Origin: Bostrychus sinensis | Lineage: Eukaryota; Chordata; Actinopteri; Gobiiformes; Eleotridae | Length of the DNA: 64,000 bases | Direction of reading: 5' to 3' | Assembly: GCA_020698575.1 (NCBI GenBank) | Contig: CM036251.1 | Span: 10,766,288 to 10,830,287 of the forward strand | In this document: one piece after another, positions 11,640 through 21,520 of the stretch | How the letters are laid out: every line of letters starts with the position of its first letter | Position numbering within the stretch: position 1 is the stretch's first letter | Notes under the pieces: model-generated | The model's input: only the letters and a program-made list of their open reading frames with translations | Told to the model about the DNA's origin: nothing | The model's database searches: none | Made by a program: the position numbers and the translations under genes

Positions 11640-11850
11640 CTGCTCTATCTGACCACTGCAAGAGGTAAAACTACATAATGGACTGGGACAGAGCTGAGAT
11701 CATCGGGATGGATGACAACAAGCAGGTTTTTTTCGATTAAAGAGGCTATTGAAATCCGGAAGCAAGCCTACGGGACAGTAAACGAGGACGAGGGGCTTAC
11801 CTGCTGTCTCACACCTGAGATGCTGTTCTACAAAAGTCAACCAAGCGAGC
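11640..11850 (+). mobile_element. Penelope-like element, remnant of the C-terminal GIY-YIG region
   Basis: From 11678 one frame reads MDWDRAEIIGMDDNKQ, then stops. From about 11731 a second frame reads IKEAIEIRK, then NEDEG and a Cys/Leu-rich end. The order D-W-D-x-A, (I/V)KEAI-I-(R/K), N-(R/E)-D-(E/G)-G is the ending of the GIY-YIG endonuclease part of Penelope-like retroelements. A frame change separates the two halves, so this is a dead fragment. The open frame beginning at 11712 is part of it, not a gene. Family assignment rests on recognition of these motifs. Confidence 0.6.
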
Positions 11851-11961
11851 TGTCAAAAGATATCAAGGTACGTAAACACAACACAGGTCTGTTAAGAAGA
11901 AACCATAGATAAAAAAACGTCAATTCTCCCTTCTAAAATGCTCCTTTTATCCAGCCTTTTT

Positions 11962-12312
11962 TAATAATAATAATAATAATTCATCGAATTTATATAGCGC
12001 TTTTTTGGACACTCAAAGACGCTTTACAATTGATCAATTATTCATTCACTCCTCAGTCACACTTGGTGGTGGTGAGCTACTTCTGTAGCCACAGCTGCCC
12101 TGGGGCAGACTGACGGAAGCGTGGCTGCCAATCTGCGCCAACGGCTCCTCCGACCACCACCAAACACAGCCACACTAACATTCACACAGGCAAGGTGGGT
12201 GAAGTGTCTTGCCCAGGGACACAACGACAGTATGCGCTTCAGATGGGATTCGAACCGGCTACCCTCCGGTTGCTGGGCGAATGCTTAACCCACTGCGCCA
12301 CCATCGCCATGT
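11962..12312 (-). mobile_element. tRNA-derived SINE with (ATT)n tail
   Basis: On the minus strand the 5' end carries a pol III A box (TGGCGCAGTGGGTTAAGC) and a B box (GGTTCGAATCCC) at tRNA spacing. Then comes CTTGGGCAAGACACTTCACC-like body sequence and a region ending in AAAGCG...TATATAAATTCG. The 3' tail is (ATT)n, seen as AATAATAATAAT at 11962-11982. The structure is near full length. Related copies lie at 29690-29981 and 42665-42885. Confidence 0.85.
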
Positions 12313-12956
12313 GTGTCATGGAAATCTCAGTTTCAACACCTGACATGCTGTTTATGTTCTATTGCAAATAGAATATTGTTTCATGAGATTTGCATTTTAC
12401 TCAGTGCCCCCACTTATTCACAGTTGGGTTTGTACCTTCAGGCCAGCCACACAGTTCTTAGTATCGTATATGTCTTCAGTGTAAAGCAGGAATAAAATTG
12501 GCTATATTTTCAGAAGCTACAGAACAACCTTAAAGAAACTCATAAAAGTTTTAAAGGACAGAGATGTCATGTTATATTTTGGATAATTTGACAGGGCGAC
12601 AAGTTTATCACCGCAGGACAGGATGACTGCACAGGACGCACAGGTCTGCAAAGGGCAAGCACTGTCTGTATTTACATTTAATTCCTTCTATACACCAGAA
12701 CAGTGATTCTCTGACTTTTCAAGTCACGTACCACCTCAGAAAATCTTTCCAACTACCATTTAATTGACTAAAATTATCCTTAAACCAGGACTAAACCAAG
12801 TGTAAACCAGGAGTTAAAAACATGTCTTAACCAAGTCTAAACAAAAAAAAAACAACAAAAAAAAAACCAAAAAAACAAGACTAAACAAGTGTAGGGTACA
12901 TATATAAAAATATATACACTGAACTAAGACAAAGATTAAGAGTAATAACACCGCAT

Positions 12957-14318
12957 TGGTACCAGTTAGCCTTGTGCTAACGTGCAGATTAAAACACCTA
13001 AACTAATGTCTTAAGAGGGAAGGATTGACCAGGAGGGACAAACTCAACTTAATTTAGATTAAGTATAACGTTTATTTACACAATAAGGTGGAATAGTGTA
13101 CTGAGGCACAGGTAAATATCGAAAGGAATGCAATTATGAACAGAACCGTTATGCAGAATTATTGATTAACTAATGATGAATTGCAGTGGAGCAGGTTATA
13201 AATTGACTTATTAAATTATTGGAAATTTAGGAATAAAGGAGTAGACTCTGAGACAATAAGCCAACTTTGTCGCATAACACTGATCTTACGGCGCTCGGAG
13301 CAGGGGGGGAAGGCGGTGACGACAGCCAGCCTCCAGGTTCAGCCAGGGGCTCGGATGTTGTTCTTTGTCCTTTAAAGCCGCAGGGTGTCACAGGGTTGGT
13401 CTTCCCGGTCCCAAGCTGCGGGTCGTGGTGTGTCCTCCAAGCTCCACAGCCAGTCGCCAGGTGTCCCGTTATGTTGAACAGGAGCGTGATGCCGCTCAGG
13501 GAGAGTTTAGCTGTTGTCAGCGTAAGGCAGCGTCAAAGTCTCAGAGTATGGCAAATGTCCCTTATAATGCCAAATGAAAAATTTAATAAAAATCCTTTCA
13601 CAGCGGTTAAAAACTTTAGAAGTAGAACTTCTTAAAATAGCTGCTTTGGTCAAGGCAGCGATTGTTAACGCTGGCGGATGTTGCGCGGCGCGAGGCTTTT
13701 CAAAATAAACTACAAAAATGATACTCGAACGAAAGTTTGGGCGACTTATTGTGAAAAGATGTTATCACCGGCAAGGTGAACTTAACGCAACAAAAATGAC
13801 GAGAAGAAAAGAAAAATTAGACTTAGAAGACGAAGGAGAGACGGAGACGAGACGAGACAAAGACAAGACAAGGCTAAGACAAGACTAAAAAAAACTGAGG
13901 AATGTGGGCTGCACCCCAAGATAAGACTGGAGGGGTGTCTCTGGTACGGCCCCCCGAACTGATAGTGAAGAGGATTCAAATTACCTCTGCTAGACACAAA
14001 TTAAATGTCATAAAAAGAAATGTGTCTTACTCCACTTCAATTTACATACCTTTAAAAACATGTTACATTCAACAGTTTGCACAAAACATAGCTATGACAT
14101 TTTCCTGTAAAGTAACATGTTAATGCATATAAAGTCTTTTAAACAGATGAGATGTGCCAGGTCTCTGGTTCTTATCAGAGAAGAGAGGAGGCCTCTTCTG
14201 GCATTTTTACTGGTCTGCAGTTCGTAAAGGACAGATATATGTCTTTGTTTTGCGTCCTTGGTGGGTAAGAGCAGACTTCTCGTCTCCTAAAGGAATGTCT
14301 ATTTTTGATAGAATTTCA
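12957..14318 (-). mobile_element. Possible solo LTR (about 1.36 kb), minus orientation
   Basis: The segment starts TGGTACC, ends ATTTCA, and is flanked by GCAT on both sides (12953-12956 and 14319-14322). TG...CA ends with a 4-bp duplication are the marks of an LTR. It interrupts a minisatellite-carrying element, so it is an insertion. On the minus strand an AATAAA-like signal (TGTAAATAAACG) lies near 13066-13080 and a TATA-like TTATATGC near 14127, with a GC-rich part at 13270-13560 between them. No gag, pol or env reading frame is present. The ends could also agree by chance. Confidence 0.35.
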
Positions 14319-14334
14319 GCATTGGTTCAATACT

Positions 14335-14740
14335 CCTACACAAGGACTAAACCAGATGTAAACCAAGGACTAAACCAAGACTTATCCAGGTTTAAACCAG
14401 GAGTAAACCAGTTGTAAAACAGGACTAAAAACAAGTCTTAACTAGGTCTAAACAACAAAGTCTAAACCAAGACTAAACTAGGACTAAACCAGTATTAAAC
14501 CAGGTCTAACCCAGGTCAGAACTAGGTCCAAACTAGCATTAAACTAGGTCTAAACCAAAGGGAAAACCAGGTCTAAACCAGGACTAAACCAAGAATTAAA
14601 CCAGGATTAAACCAAGAATTAAACTAGGGCTAAACCAGGACTAAACCAAGTTCTAAAGTAGGACCAACTAAGCCAGGTCTAAACTATCACTAAACTAGAA
14701 CTAGCCTCAACTAAAACAGGACTAAAACAAAAATAAACGT
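14335..14740 (+). repeat. Minisatellite, 11-bp CTAAACCAGGA-type units
   Basis: About 35 diverged units such as CTAAACCAGGA, CTAAACCAAGA and TTAAACCAGGT. This is the right-hand internal array of the element described at 12701-14745. The end of an open frame at 14154-14417 runs into it and reads NQGLNQDL. Confidence 0.85.
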
Positions 14741-14807
14741 GGCTCCAATTCAGCTCTGCAAAACTTTTCTGTGTTCCTCTTCCAAGTGTGCAGTGATTGA
14801 TTTTGGA

Positions 14808-14875
14808 TAGGTTTTATGCCAGATGCCCTTCCTGGCACAAGATGCGATCAAGATTCGATTTATGGGGAACCTTTA
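14808..14875 (+). repeat. Repeat family A, fragment
   Basis: TTTTATGCCAGATGCCCTTC then CTGGCACAAGATG matches the family A core. Truncated on both sides. Confidence 0.5.
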
Positions 14876-15415
14876 ACTCTCTTCATTAAAATCTTTGGAA
14901 GTTAAGCCTAAGTTTGTGGCCCCTGACAATTTTCTGCTGTTCACAGTTTGTCTATCTTTTCATGGAGCAGCTAGTCCCACACAAAAAGATCTTTCAAAAA
15001 TACTAACCTTGATTTTTCACTTTCTGGATTTGTTCTCACACTGAGAGACTCAGCTTGACAGTCATTAATTAAACAGCATCCTTTGACTTTTTGATGCTGC
15101 TGACTTCTTCAAAGGTGAATTAATTTCTCGAACAAAAGGATTTTACACCTCACTAAAAATGAAGAGACAGGGTTGTAAATATTAAGTGAATTGGTTTTGC
15201 TCTGACGTACTCTGGGGTTTTTCATTTTTTACACGACATGACTAATTGATTTAAGGTCACAAATCAGAAAAGGCTTTTCAAATACGGACGAACTGCCTTG
15301 AAGCTTCAAGTGTGACTCCTCTGATTCATGCACTGTAAAACCCGTTGGTACATCTTACTCAAAGACAAGAAGTTAGTCTCACTTGCTTTTGCTAAATAGT
15401 TAAAGTCATCTACTC
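14876..15415. other. Unique DNA, no gene seen
   Basis: No repeat family or exon recognised between the family A fragment and the next mobile element. Confidence 0.3.
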
Positions 15416-15845
15416 CAGAGGTTCTCAAACTGTGGTGTGCGGGCTTTTTCTGGTGGTACTTCAGGAGTCCTTATTTAGTTTAGTTTATTTAGAGCCAATT
15501 TTAATCTTGGTTTAGTCAAACTTTAGCTGGGGATAGTGCTGGTTTAGACCTGGTTTAGCTGTGATTTACAGATGATTTATGCATGTTTCAGTCTTGGTTT
15601 AGTGTAGGTTTAGTCCTGGCTTAGTTTCAATTAAGTTGCAAAAACCCCAAACTCAAGGCAACAGGATCCCTTAAGATTTGTGAATTTTGAGGCCAACTCA
15701 AAATCTCAAGTTTTTAACAACTATTATTTTTTATATATTTCAAAACTTTAAATTTTAAGTTTTGCTCTATTGTTTGCTTGTTTTTTTTTTAACTCATCTT
15801 ACAACCAACTTACTATCCATTGTCAGTTGGCTGTAATAAAAATAA

Positions 15846-15940
<95 letters not shown>
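15846..15940 (+). repeat. Compound microsatellite (ACT)n then (AAT)n
   Basis: About 14 CTA units followed by about 16 AAT units inside the left arm of the foldback element. The 62-codon frame across it is a poly-Leu/poly-Ile artefact. Confidence 0.95.
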
Positions 15941-15941
<1 letters not shown>

Positions 15942-16003
15942 CAGTGTGCAAAACTTAAATTGAATTTTTTTAGACTTATGAATGTTAAATTAAGTGAATA
16001 TAT

Positions 16004-17059
16004 CACTCTTAGAATGGATGTGTTAAATTTCTACACAGTTTTTGTGTTACTACTATTTTAATACGTGTTGTGTTAAAATGTCAAATGTATTTGTTAAAAT
16101 GTTTATTTAAAATTACACAAGTTGTACACATAAGATGTGTTAACCTATTATCCAATCACAAAGCTGCATCATCTAATTTTAAACCCAGTAACGACTGTTA
16201 GTGAGGTCCTGTTTTGGGCGCGGAGAGAACTGTTTAAAGGTAAGCTAGCATTTGTTGATGCTATTTCACATTATTTTTTTAATCGCGTAAATCTGTAATA
16301 CATTTTTTTGAGGGGTGTGGGTTAGTGAGTGTCACCTCTTTGACCATGGATGAATTTTTGGTGACCCAGAAATGGTGGGTCAGGGTCTCTGAAAGCCCTA
16401 ATCCTGGCTAAATTAGACAAAATTGTGAAACATTTTAAAATGCTTGTGTGGTGAATGAAGTAATTTAAAAAAAAAACTTTTGTCTTTGTAAAGTGGGCAA
16501 CAATATATATTTTCCCCTAACACTCTGTTTTCTGTGTTACAGATTGTCAAATGAAGGGGAGTGGGACTCCCCGGACACTTGTGACCATGTCCTGGATGGC
16601 AGGGAGATTTCTAAGATGTATCAGCTGAAGACCATTACAGAAATCACTGATGTCTGCAAATGTTCACTAAATTCTGATTCTGTGATAGACTTCCAAAATT
16701 TAACACATTTTATTGAATTTATTGACAGAAATGAATACCAATGTACAAAACTTTGACAATAAATGTGAATGAATTTTTTTCTGTAGTTCTGGATTTTATG
16801 TATTATTCAAGCATATAACATAAGCATTTTCAGATAATATATATAAATATATAAAAGTGTGTTGAAAGTAACACAGAATTGCTTTTTTAACACATATTTG
16901 TGTTAAAACATTTAACACACGTAATGTGTTGAATATGCCAACACACTGACTGTGTTGAAAACAACACATTTTGTGTTGTCCTTAACTAGACACAGAGGTG
17001 TGTTAAAATATAAAAACAACACATTATGTGTTGTTTTTAACACATCTGTTTTAAGAGTG
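16004..17059 (+). mobile_element. CACTA-like (EnSpm-type) non-autonomous element, inner layer of the nest
   Basis: Begins CACTCTTAGAATGGATGTGT and ends with the inverted form ACATCTGTTTTAAGAGTG. It is flanked by TAT on both sides (16001-16003, 17060-17062), matching a 3-bp duplication. Both subterminal regions are dense in short GTGTTAAAA / AACACA words in both orientations (16021-16145 and 16855-17050), as in CACTA elements, where transposase binds such repeats. No transposase is present. The centre holds the cryptic transcription unit at 16150-16775. Confidence 0.65.
16150..16775 (+). other. Cryptic two-exon transcription unit inside the CACTA-like element
   Basis: In order: a CCAAT box (16152-16156); a GC-richer leader; a donor AAAG|GTAAGC at 16239/16240; an acceptor TTTTCTGTGTTACAG ending at 16542; an exon; and a polyadenylation signal AATAAA at 16758-16763. 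After the acceptor an open frame runs to the stop at 16754-16756 and includes GEWDSPDTCDHVLDG and CKCSLNSDSV. I recognise no domain. The 303-base intron and the order of signals look like a small captured gene. Coding status is uncertain because a second frame (from the ATG at 16551) is also briefly open. Confidence 0.4.
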
Positions 17060-17339
17060 TATATTTGTTGTTGGAAACTTGAGATTTTGAGTTGGCCCCA
17101 AAATTCACAAATCTTGAGAGATCCTGTTGCCTTGAGTTTTGTTGCATTTTTTATTTTTTTTTATTTTTTTTAACAGTGTTAGTTTAGTTCTGGCTTAGTT
17201 CCAGCTTTGTCCAGTGTTAGTCCTGGTTAAGTCCAGATTTAGGCTCATTTTAGTCCATTAAAGACTGTAGTTGAAAAGCCAAAACCCAACTTTGTTGTTG
17301 CTGAGTTGAATTGTGTTACTTCCTCTGCACAAAAACACA

Positions 17340-17740
17340 TAAAAAAAACAAAACAAAACAAAGCAAAACAACATAAAAGTGCCATATTTTGTTTCTTTTC
17401 CACACTTGAAAGCCCTGCGAATCTCAGTGGGAGACCCTGTGTTACAGTAAGTGTTGCTCCCATTTAGAGACTTCATCAATGGCTGACATCCGCCTCTTTA
17501 TCAAGTGAAACGGTGCATGAAATTCTGGATTTTGTCGTGTGTGCGCCAACTCTGGCACGGCATTGATTGTTAGAAAGATTCCCGTTGCAGTCTGTCACAG
17601 CGATGATGATGTGTCGGCTTTGACGGAGGAGGAAAAAGCCACTTTTAGTCGATCAGATCTGGGAGTATTAATAGGCTCTTTCAAGGAGCAGTTTTGCAGG
17701 AAAAGAAAAATGTTTGGAAGGTAAACCGTGTTGAGAAGTT
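17340..17740. other. Unique DNA, no gene established
   Basis: A plus frame at 17539-17724 reads VCHSDDDVSALTEEEKATFS, which looks less repetitive than most frames here. It has no clear acceptor, donor or known domain. Treated as unsupported. Confidence 0.25.
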
Positions 17741-17744
17741 CAAG

Positions 17745-18262
17745 CTGACAATTTTCAAAGTCAAAATCAACATTTCTGAGCTTCCTACCATGTTATAATG
17801 CTGTTCCCTCATCAACAACATACCTGGAGTTGTGTTTTGCTTCATTCATGCCTGTTTAAGTAATCAGAACGCTCGGATCCACGAACCTCCACCTCTTCGC
17901 GAACCCCCGCCCACTTCAGGAATCACTGACCAATCAACAAGCCCTCTACGTCCAGTCTGCGCTCATTCATTTATCCAAAAAACGGTGCACAACTCTGCTT
18001 CCAGTGATTCCTCACAGCTATTTTTAATTTTGTATTAAAATGGCATCATACAAAAAGTTTAAGAAAATAAAAATCTATATTTTCCATCAGATTGTGAAGC
18101 CGGCAAATCCCAGCACTCTCCCTGCCCTCTGCTGATCTTTTCAAAATGTTCTCTTTAAATCATATAATGTTTTTAAAGGTTGAACAATGTAAAGTGAAGT
18201 TCTAGAGGTGACCAAGAATGGTTTAAAAAATATGAATAAAAGCATAATATATCCCCTTTAGT
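17745..18262. mobile_element. TTAA-type MITE, diverged copy
   Basis: Left part ACCATGTTATAATGCTGTTC, ACATACCTGGAGTTGTG and TTGCTTCATTCATGCCTGTT match copies at 11150-11412 and 20598-21059 in one orientation or the other. Right end GCATAATATATCCCCTTTA (18242-18260) is the family's terminal repeat. The left terminal repeat is lost. Confidence 0.65.
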
Positions 18263-18790
18263 GAGCACTCTGGGCCTTAGGTGGGGTACACTCTGGACAA
18301 TGCCAAGTTAGACACAGTGTCCAGGAGCAATTTAGATGAACCAGATCTCCTTACCAGCATAGACAAGAGGCGCCTTTCCACTAGGTTGGAACGGGGCGGG
18401 ACGCGTTGGTTTGGGGGTGTTTCCACTTCACAAAGTGTTCCTTAAAAGTGGTCCAGAATGTTCTACTTTTGACACTCCTCCCCAAAAATGTTTTTATTTA
18501 ATCAAACACATCCTTGTCCTTGTGCTAAACAGCCATATTCAGAGAGAGGATGTGCTAATGTCGAGGTGACTTTTTCTAAAAATAAAGCTAACGTATATTA
18601 GCAACAGCTAAGTACGGCTCTTGCTTCGAGAACCTAAACATTTAATTTTTAGTTTAGACTGAATTAAACACGAGTCATGTCATTATATGGTCAGTGGGTA
18701 AAATGTGTTAAAGTGGTGCAGAGAAGTGAATTTAATGCACAGAAAGCTGGCGGTAAACTGGAAGTAGTCTCCTGTTTACTGAAACTAATA
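18263..18790. other. Unique DNA, no gene seen
   Basis: No recognised exon or repeat. AT-rich with one GC-richer patch near 18375-18415. Confidence 0.3.
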
Positions 18791-19545
18791 CAGCCTCACA
18801 CAGACACACACCAGCCTCACACAGACACACACCAGCCTCACACAGACACACACCAGCCTCACACAGACACACACCAGCCTCACTAAGACACACACCAGCC
18901 TCACACAGACACCAGCCTCACATAGACACACACCAGCCTCACACAGACACCAGCCTCACACAGACACACACCAGCCTCACACATACACACACCAGCCTCA
19001 CACAGACACACACCAGCCTCACACAGACACACACCAGCCTCACTAAGACACACACCAGCCTCACACAGACACCAGCCTCACATAGACACACACCAGCCTC
19101 ACACAGACACCAGCCTCACACAGACACACACCAGCCTCACACAGACACACACCAGCCTCACACAGACACCAGCCTCACACAGACACACACCAGCCTCACA
19201 CAGACACACACCAGCCTCACACAAACACACACCAGCCTCACACAGACACACACCAGCCTCACACAGACACACACCAGCCTCACACAGACACACACCAGCC
19301 TCATACAGACACACACCAGCCTCACACAGACACACACCAGCCTCACACAGACACACACCAGCCTCACAAAGACACACACCAGCCTCACACAGACACACAC
19401 CAGCCTCACATAGACACACACCAGCCTCACACAGACACACACCAGCCTCACACAGACACACACCAGCCTCACACAGACACCAGCCTCACATAGACACACA
19501 CCAGCCTCACACAGACACACACCAGCCTCACACACACACAGACCA
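18791..19545. repeat. Minisatellite with 21-bp units and a 160-bp block duplication
   Basis: About 35 copies of a 21-base unit beginning CAGCCTCACACAGACACAC. Some units are shortened by deletion of one ACACAC word. A variant block beginning with the unusual CACTAAGACA occurs at 18881 and again at 19041, followed each time by the same order of short and long units, so a block of 160 bases was duplicated. Because 21 is a multiple of three, both strands give long frames with a 7-residue repeat (CLCEAGV on minus). They are not genes. Confidence 0.97.
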
Positions 19546-20394
19546 GGAGTTACTCTCGTCTTTTTATTAAATGTTGCCAGCGCCTTTATTTTTTCAAAGT
19601 GAGTTTCAACACATCTCATTTATTAACACAATTTTTGTTGCACTTGTGTGACGTCAGTGTTTATGAGACTTGGATCTCCAGGACCCAGAGTCATGGAAAT
19701 ACCAGCAGGTTTTGGGCTACCTGTTCTAAGGCGTCCCATACTGACTTGCCCTGTACCGTTCTGCCTAGTGGAAAAGCGCCTATGGCCTGATGGTTAAAAC
19801 CCCTGACCTCCTTGTACTATTTCAAATACAACCTTATACTGTATTTTGTTAAATATATACATACAACAAGGCTTAGGTCAAGAGAAAAAGAAAGTTCAAT
19901 GGACATTTGCATTGTATGGTATTTAGTGTATAGAGTATCAAGGTGTGTCGTCGCTATAAACACAAAAAAGTAAGCGACCTCAAATGTATAAAACTCTCCT
20001 CTGTGTTTTTCTGTTTTGACAGCTAAGTTTGTCTTCCTCTCCTGTGTTTATTCCAGCAGTATATACAGCGCATCCAATACCTTCCTCTGGCGTCACTACA
20101 CAAGAGAGTTTACTCAGGGCAGCCAGGAAGTTCAAAGTACGAATGCTCTTTATCCACAATTTATGAAGTTTGTTTGTTCGTCATTAAAAACAGAAATAAA
20201 ACTATTGCAATAAGCATACTCCGTCGCGTTAAAGTTATCTAAATTGTTTGGCTAGGAGTAAACAGTATGACACTATAACTTATCTGTTTTAAAGTTAGCC
20301 ATTTTTAGCAATTTATTAAGTGCCACAAATGAAAAGTAAATAAATCGCTTTTCCTTTTGGATGTCACTTTTCAAGAGTCACCTCTGTAAACCAT
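19546..20394. other. Unique DNA, no gene seen
   Basis: No recognised exon or repeat. Short open frames at 19599-19790 and 20016-20213 lack any support. Confidence 0.3.
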
Positions 20395-20593
20395 CTCCCT
20401 TCATCTAACCCTATCCTCACCTTTCAGCACATCTATACAGCTCCAATTTTGGGCTTCCTCTGCATCCTTATATCCATATATTTACTATTCCTCTTCTGCA
20501 CATGTCCAGACCTTCTCAGTCTGGCCTTTCTCACTTTATCTCCAAAACATCTAACATGAGCTCTTTTCCTTAGCGCCACTGTCTCTGAATCAT
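20395..20593 (-). mobile_element. LINE reverse transcriptase 3' region, decayed
   Basis: On the minus strand, AGCTCATGTTAGATGTTTTG and GAGATAAAGTGAGAAAGGCC then TGGACATGTGCAGAAGAGG correspond to a non-LTR ORF that also survives at 33370-33600 (minus) and 43330-43650 (plus). The reading frame is broken in all three. The GGACATGTNCAGAGGAGGGA block is a known signature of a fish LINE of the RTE/L2 type; the exact clade is not decided. Confidence 0.6.
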
Positions 20594-20597
20594 TTAA

Positions 20598-21059
20598 AGG
20601 TCCCCTATTATGCTAAATCTACTTTTTTAACCTTTTAACCATGTTATAATGTTGTTCCTACCTCAAAAACATACCTGGAGTAGTATTTTGTTTCATTGCC
20701 GCTTGTTTGAGTAATCCTGAGACTGTTCATTTCTCAAGAGCTGAAAACACTTGGTCTCACAGTTCTCTATAGGCACATGAAACCAGGAACTGTTCTGATC
20801 ATTTCAGAATTTAAATTGTCATCATTACGAAGCAGTCAGCTCATTTATCTGTTAGCGTCATGTTACTAATAGCTGTGCTAATTAGCCATTCTATCCTCTG
20901 TTCGGTCTCCATCATTGCCAATGGTCAGACAGCTTGGGTTCTCTGCCAAGTCAAGACAATTTATATTTTTGTTTTATAATTATAAAACATGAAACACTAA
21001 AGCAAAGGGGTCCAAAATTATTTAAAATATCCTGAAAAAAATCATAATATAGGACCTTT
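20598..21059 (+). mobile_element. TTAA-type MITE, near full length
   Basis: Starts after TTAA (20594-20597) with AGGTCCCCTATTATGC and ends with TCATAATATAGGACCTTT. Internal words ACCATGTTATAATGTTGTTC and ACATACCTGGAGTAGTATT, TAGCGTCATGTTACTAATAG and CCATCATTGCCAATGG are shared with other copies. No ORF of note. Confidence 0.75.
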
Positions 21060-21437
21060 GACTTGTACACCTTCATCTTGTAAAATGGATGAAAGGGGAT
21101 TTTAGGAGTGGGGAACCTAAGTTTTGTTGTTCTGTTTGTTTGTTTGTTTGTTTGTTTATGCTAATTATTGTCTGTTTGTGTATTTATTATTGTTGGTTTA
21201 TGTTTGAGGGTTTAACTTTTGAAAAGTTAATCTCTCTCTTTACTTGCAGCACAAGATTTTTACCCAAAAGAGTAACTAAAAAACAAAATACAGCTCCTAA
21301 TAAAACATATCTAAATCCTAGGACCTTTAACACTGCTGCTCTTGTACACCATTCCTTTAAAATTCTTGTTGATGCTCTTTTATCACACATCACATTTGAC
21401 AATTCTCCACTCATTCCAACCAAGTATTTAAGATTTG

Positions 21438-21520
21438 CATGTTTAGGTTTTATCTCAGAAGCCCTTTCTGTCACAACCCTCTCCGTTCATCCAGACTTGG
21501 GACAGTAGCACAAAATTCTA
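21438..21520 (+). repeat. Repeat family A, fragment
   Basis: AGAAGCCCTTTCTGTCACAA then CCCTCTCCGTTCATCCAGAC and TTGGGACAGTAGCACAA. A plus-strand frame at 21089-21508 runs into it and is not a gene. Confidence 0.55.

Larger units (their letters stand above)
12701..14745 (+). mobile_element. Minisatellite-carrying hAT-like element, split by a 1.36-kb insertion
   Basis: The left end CAGTGATTCTCTGACTTTTC, followed by ACCTCAGAAAATC, matches the left end of the complete member at 40137-40950. The interior switches to AAACCAGGACTAAACC-like 11-bp units (12780-12890). These stop near 12956 and resume at about 14335-14740. The segment in between (12957-14318) looks inserted. The right end of the element was not found. 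Confidence 0.55.
15637..17146. mobile_element. Foldback-type element with long inverted ends, middle layer of the nest
   Basis: The left end carries AACTCAAGGCAACAGGATC, GATTTGTGAATTTTG and GGCCAACTCAAAATCTCAAG. The right end carries the same blocks inverted (CTTGAGATTTTGAGTTGGCC; GATCCTGTTGCCTTGAGTTT). The arms are about 85 bases and roughly 90% identical by eye. A shorter relative without the inner insertion lies at 47131-47500. No transposase is encoded. The right arm is interrupted at 16004-17059. Confidence 0.8.
15416..17325 (-). mobile_element. Minisatellite-carrying hAT-like element, minus orientation, outer shell of a three-level nest
   Basis: CAGAGGTTCTCAAACTGTGG at 15416 is the inverted right end of the 40137-40950 element. 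GGCTCATTTTAGTCC with GTTGAAAAGCC at 17231-17280 is the inverted inner left end. GGTTTAGTCCTGG-like units lie on both sides (15480-15635 and 17165-17230). They are separated by the foldback element 15637-17146. This shell is therefore the oldest layer of the nest. Confidence 0.6.

Noticed and set aside
11712..11912. Plus frame of 66 codons as a host gene
   Set aside because: It is one of two frame-shifted pieces of a Penelope-like remnant.
13267..13635. Plus-strand frame of 122 codons
   Set aside because: Within the GC-rich part of the possible solo LTR; no domain, and the minus orientation is favoured for that element.
18791..19545. CRISPR-like array
   Set aside because: Tandem 21-mers without unique spacers; no cas genes; vertebrate context.
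19099..19619. Minus-strand frames of 120 and 153 codons rich in Cys and Glu
   Set aside because: They are a 7-residue repeat produced by the 21-bp minisatellite; every third-frame reading gives a similar repeat and there is no start context, signal or domain.
21089..21508. Plus-strand frame of 139 codons
   Set aside because: Starts in a TTTG run and ends in a copy of repeat family A; no domain.
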